Assembly: GCA_049651845.1 (NCBI GenBank)
Contig: JBASCW010000126.1
Location: forward strand, 1-37,267
Direction of reading: 5' to 3'
DNA length: 37,267 nt
From: RBG-16-66-20 sp049651845
GTDB taxonomy: Bacteria > Pseudomonadota > Gammaproteobacteria > Burkholderiales > SG8-39
Below are positions 35,163-37,267 of the stretch, one piece after another. The first letter of the stretch is position 1; each line of letters begins with the position of its first letter. The notes beneath the pieces were generated by a model, which saw only the letters and a list, made by a program, of their open reading frames with translations, made no database searches and was not told the DNA's origin. The translations under genes and the position numbers were made by a program.

Positions 35163-35190
35163 TTGACGCGAGGGGCGCGCTCTCTATAAT
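35163..35190 (+). promoter_or_regulatory. Sigma70-type promoter of the decarboxylase gene
   Basis: TTGACG (35163-35168) and a perfect TATAAT (35185-35190) are 16 bases apart. A start near 35197 would leave a leader of about 27 bases, with AAGGA ahead of the ATG at 35224. This is the clearest -35/-10 pair in the window. Confidence 0.8.
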
Positions 35191-35223
35191 CCGCAAAATT
35201 TTCCGCGCAGCGACAAGGATCCG

Positions 35224-36426
35224 ATGGGCGTACGCCCTGGCAGTCTCGTAGGAAACGGCAAGCAGAACGCCCTAGCGCAAGACCAGCTGTTCGACACGCA
35301 TCCCGAAGCGAGCCTCGACTTCGAGATCGTGCGCCAGGCCGCCCGGCAGCGGTACCAGCGGCCGTTCCTGATCCTCGACAACGCCCTCGTGAGGGAGAAA
35401 GTGCGCCGCTTCCGCGCCGCGATGCCGCGCGTGCGCCTGCACTACGCGGTGAAGGCCAACCCGGACCGCCGCGTGGTCAAGGCGCTGATGCAGGAAGGCT
35501 GCAGCTTCGAGATCGCCTCGACCGCCGAGCTCGACCTGCTGCTCGCGCTGGGCGCCGATCCGTCCGGCGTCTACTACTCGAACCCGGTCAAGTCGCGCGC
35601 ATCGATTGCCTACGCCGCCGCGCGGGGCGTCGAGTGGTTCGTGGTCGACAGCGTCGAGGAACTGCGCCGCGTGCACGAGACCGGGGCGCACGCGAAGGCC
35701 TACCTGCGCATTGCCACGCCGAACATCGGCAGCGACTGGCCGCTGTCGGGCAAGTTTGGCGCCGGCGCGGGCGAGACGCGCGAGATCGTCCACACCGCGG
35801 CCAAGATCGGCGCCGACCTCGCCGGGGTCACCTTCCACGCCGGCTCGCAGTGCCGCAACCCCGAGAACTGGCGCGTCGGCATCGAGAAGGCGCGCACCGC
35901 CTTCGACGCCATGGCCAAGGCGGGCCTGCGGCCGCGCATGCTCGACATCGGCGGCGGTTTTCCGGTGCGTCACGTCAAGCCGATTCCCTCGATCGAGGTG
36001 ATCGGCGAGGTGGTCAACGAGGCGCTCACGGCCTTTCCGCCCGACGTGCAGGTGGTCGCCGAGCCCGGCCGCTACCTGGTGTCGGACGCGGGCTATTTCG
36101 TCTGCCGCGTGATGGGCACCGCCACGCGCGGCGGCAAGCGCTGGATGCACTGGGACGCGGGCCTGTTCGGCGGCGTGATCGAGACCACCGAGGGCCTGAA
36201 GTACAAGATCCGCACCGACCGCGCGGGGCCCGACATCCCCTGGCACGTGGCCGGCCCGACCTGCGATTCGGTGGACGTGGTGCTGCGCGACGAGCCGCTG
36301 CCCTCGGACCTGCAGGAGGGCGACTTCATCTACATCCGCAACGCCGGCGCCTACACCACCGCCTACGCGAGCCAGTTCAACGGCTTCCCGCTGCCGGAGG
36401 CCCGCGTGTTCGAGTCTAAGCGCTAG
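35224..36426 (+). CDS. PLP-dependent ornithine/lysine decarboxylase-family enzyme (alanine-racemase fold)
   Basis: A 400-residue fold-type III PLP enzyme of the eukaryotic-like ornithine decarboxylase group. The PLP lysine is K77 in LHYAVKANPD. H205 lies in TFHAGSQ, the glycine-rich phosphate loop is DIGGGFPV, AEPGRYLV follows, and the active-site cysteine from the partner subunit is C347 in GPTCDSVDVV. Such enzymes make putrescine or cadaverine; the substrate (ornithine, lysine or both) cannot be decided from the motifs. It has its own promoter and is followed by an intrinsic terminator at 36453. Its last 11 bases overlap convergent folA. Confidence 0.9.
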   Translation: MGVRPGSLVGNGKQNALAQDQLFDTHPEASLDFEIVRQAARQRYQRPFLILDNALVREKVRRFRAAMPRVRLHYAVKANPDRRVVKALMQEGCSFEIASTAELDLLLALGADPSGVYYSNPVKSRASIAYAAARGVEWFVVDSVEELRRVHETGAHAKAYLRIATPNIGSDWPLSGKFGAGAGETREIVHTAAKIGADLAGVTFHAGSQCRNPENWRVGIEKARTAFDAMAKAGLRPRMLDIGGGFPVRHVKPIPSIEVIGEVVNEALTAFPPDVQVVAEPGRYLVSDAGYFVCRVMGTATRGGKRWMHWDAGLFGGVIETTEGLKYKIRTDRAGPDIPWHVAGPTCDSVDVVLRDEPLPSDLQEGDFIYIRNAGAYTTAYASQFNGFPLPEARVFESKR

Positions 36427-36976
36427 CCCTTTCGTAGAGCACGAAATCGAAGCGCACACCTTCCTTCGAGGTGTGCGTTTCTTTTTGTGAGACCCGCCAC
36501 GCCATGCGGTCCCAATCCGGGAAGCGCGTGTCGCCCGCGTAGTCGCGGTCGATCTCGGTGATCACCAGTCCGTCGGCGAGCGGCAGCGCCGCGGCGTAGA
36601 TCTCCGCGCCGCCGATCACGAACGCCAGCGGCTCGCCCGCGCACAGCGCGATCGCCGCCTGCACCGAGGCCGCGACGCTCGCGCCGGGCGCCGCGAACCC
36701 TGGCTGGCGGCTGACGACGATGTTCTCGCGGCCCGGCAGCGGCCGCCCGAGCGATTGCCAGGTGCGCCGGCCCATGATCACCGGATGCCCGAGCGTGAGC
36801 TTCTTGAAGTGCTGCAGATCCTCGGGCAGGTGCCAGGGCAATTTTCCCTGCGCGCCAATGACCCCGTTGCGGGCGAGGGCGACGACGAGATAGATGCGCG
36901 TCCTGGAATTCGTGACAGGCGACACATGCGAGCGCAAGCTGTCGCCAAACTGTGACATTTGGCCTGATTTGGACAT
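36416..36976 (-). CDS. folA: Dihydrofolate reductase
   Basis: FolA reduces dihydrofolate with NADPH. The core IYLVVALARNGVIGAQGKLPWHLPEDLQHFKKLT, PVIMGRRTWQSLGRPLPGRENIVVSRQ and FVIGGAEIYAAALPLADGLVITEI (shown here as family landmarks in pieces) is complete. From the ATG at 36976 the protein has 186 residues, with about 26 residues before the first beta strand; typical enzymes have fewer than ten. An ATG at 36958 with a weak AGG, or a GTG at 36925 giving the usual length of 169, may be the true start. The 3' coding end contains the terminator of the opposite-strand decarboxylase. Confidence 0.93.
   Translation of the reverse strand: MSKSGQMSQFGDSLRSHVSPVTNSRTRIYLVVALARNGVIGAQGKLPWHLPEDLQHFKKLTLGHPVIMGRRTWQSLGRPLPGRENIVVSRQPGFAAPGASVAASVQAAIALCAGEPLAFVIGGAEIYAAALPLADGLVITEIDRDYAGDTRFPDWDRMAWRVSQKETHTSKEGVRFDFVLYERASA
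36453..36486 (+). terminator. Rho-independent terminator of the decarboxylase gene, inside folA
   Basis: CGCACACCT (36453-36461) and AGGTGTGCG (36469-36477) form a perfect nine-base stem with a seven-base loop, followed by TTTCTTTTT (36478-36486). Flanking bases can extend the stem to about 13 pairs. It lies 26 bases after the decarboxylase stop and at the same time encodes residues near the C-terminus of folA on the other strand. Confidence 0.85.
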
Positions 36977-36997
36977 TCTTTAACGTGCGATTATAGA
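36969..36997 (+). promoter_or_regulatory. Promoter of the kinase gene, overlapping a folA -10 box
   Basis: Plus strand: TTGGAC (36969-36974), 17-base spacer, TATAGA (36992-36997), then ATG at 37001. Minus strand: TATAAT (36995-36990) points toward folA. The two -10 boxes overlap. The expected plus-strand start point falls on or within the ATG, so the kinase message may be leaderless. Confidence 0.5.
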
Positions 36998-37000
36998 TAG

Positions 37001-37267
37001 ATGAACGCAGAGGCATCTTCTGCGGCTCCGCGCTTCCCGCGCTCGTTCCTCGGCTTGCTGATCGCCAGCTTTCTGCTGGTCGCGCTGCCGCTGCTGGGCA
37101 CGCTGCTGTATTCCGCGTGGCACACGCAGCGCCTCACGGAGCAGGGCCGCAGCGCCGTGTCCGGGGCCGCGCGCGCGGCGATGGCGAGCCGCGCGCTGGT
37201 CAATCGCGCCGGCTCGATCGAGCGCCTGGCGATGCAGGTCGCGGTGCTGCCCGACGCGGAGCTGCGC
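37001..37267 (+). CDS. Sensor histidine kinase, N-terminal part (runs off the window)
   Basis: An open frame from the ATG at 37001 continues to the window end (89 codons, no stop). It starts MNAEASSAAPRFPRSFLGLL, has a membrane helix at about residues 16-41 (FLGLLIASFLLVALPLLGTLLY) and continues with a periplasmic-type helical region RLTEQGRSAVSGAARAAMASRALVNR...IERLAMQVAVLPDAEL. This pattern (PRSFL, helix, VALPLL, then a helical SR-x-L...ER stretch) resembles the GlrK/QseE type of sensor kinases. The catalytic domains are outside the window, so the call rests on the N-terminus only. Confidence 0.6.
   Translation, partial: MNAEASSAAPRFPRSFLGLLIASFLLVALPLLGTLLYSAWHTQRLTEQGRSAVSGAARAAMASRALVNRAGSIERLAMQVAVLPDAELR

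Overview
The window is a GC-rich (roughly two-thirds G+C by eye), densely packed chromosomal segment that reads as a betaproteobacterium. The reasons are the gene orders queA-tgt-yajC-secD-secF and pcnB-folK-deoxynucleoside kinase with HAD-hda beside purM, together with the style of the proteins. Family or genus cannot be fixed from the sequence. Apart from two REP-like palindromes there is no transposase, integrase, phage gene or CRISPR array.

Layout. (1) 1-5363: a few codons of an upstream gene, a REP-like palindrome, then a minus-strand operon for tRNA queuosine modification (queA, tgt) and Sec translocon accessories (yajC, secD, secF). (2) 5392-5478: tRNA-Leu(CAA). (3) 5514-12401: a diffusible-signal-factor (DSF)/cyclic-di-GMP block. 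It holds two divergent HD-GYP response regulators, an RpfC-like hybrid kinase translationally coupled to the second regulator, an alpha/beta hydrolase, and a convergent RpfF-type DSF synthase. (4) 12667-22389: an orphan 78-residue protein and housekeeping genes: deoxynucleoside kinase, folK, pcnB, a HAD phosphatase, a short hda, purM, an EamA exporter, dnaE and acylphosphatase. A second REP-like palindrome is wedged between pcnB and the HAD gene. (5) 22484-30253: a pilin-like anchored protein, then a minus-strand operon of a ribbon-helix-helix regulator plus six hydrogenase-4/complex-I-like subunits (hyfB, C, E, F, G, I order). The large subunit lacks every [NiFe]-binding cysteine, so this is an energy-converting-hydrogenase-related (Ehr) complex rather than a hydrogenase. 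(6) 30310-37267: metG, mrp/apbC, a short CBS-MgtE-like transporter, dcd, a PLP-dependent ornithine/lysine decarboxylase-type enzyme with a clear sigma70 promoter and an intrinsic terminator lying inside convergent folA, then folA and the start of a sensor kinase that runs off the window.

How it works together. Regions 1, 4 and 6 are core metabolism and information processing. The two accessory systems are the Rpf/DSF block (RpfF makes a fatty-acid signal, RpfC senses it, RpfG-type HD-GYP proteins degrade cyclic-di-GMP) and the Ehr operon (membrane antiporter-like subunits plus an Fe-S peripheral arm with no recognisable electron-input subunit and its own putative repressor). Many convergent gene pairs overlap or share stop codons, and several promoters sit almost on top of start codons, so the region has very little non-coding DNA.
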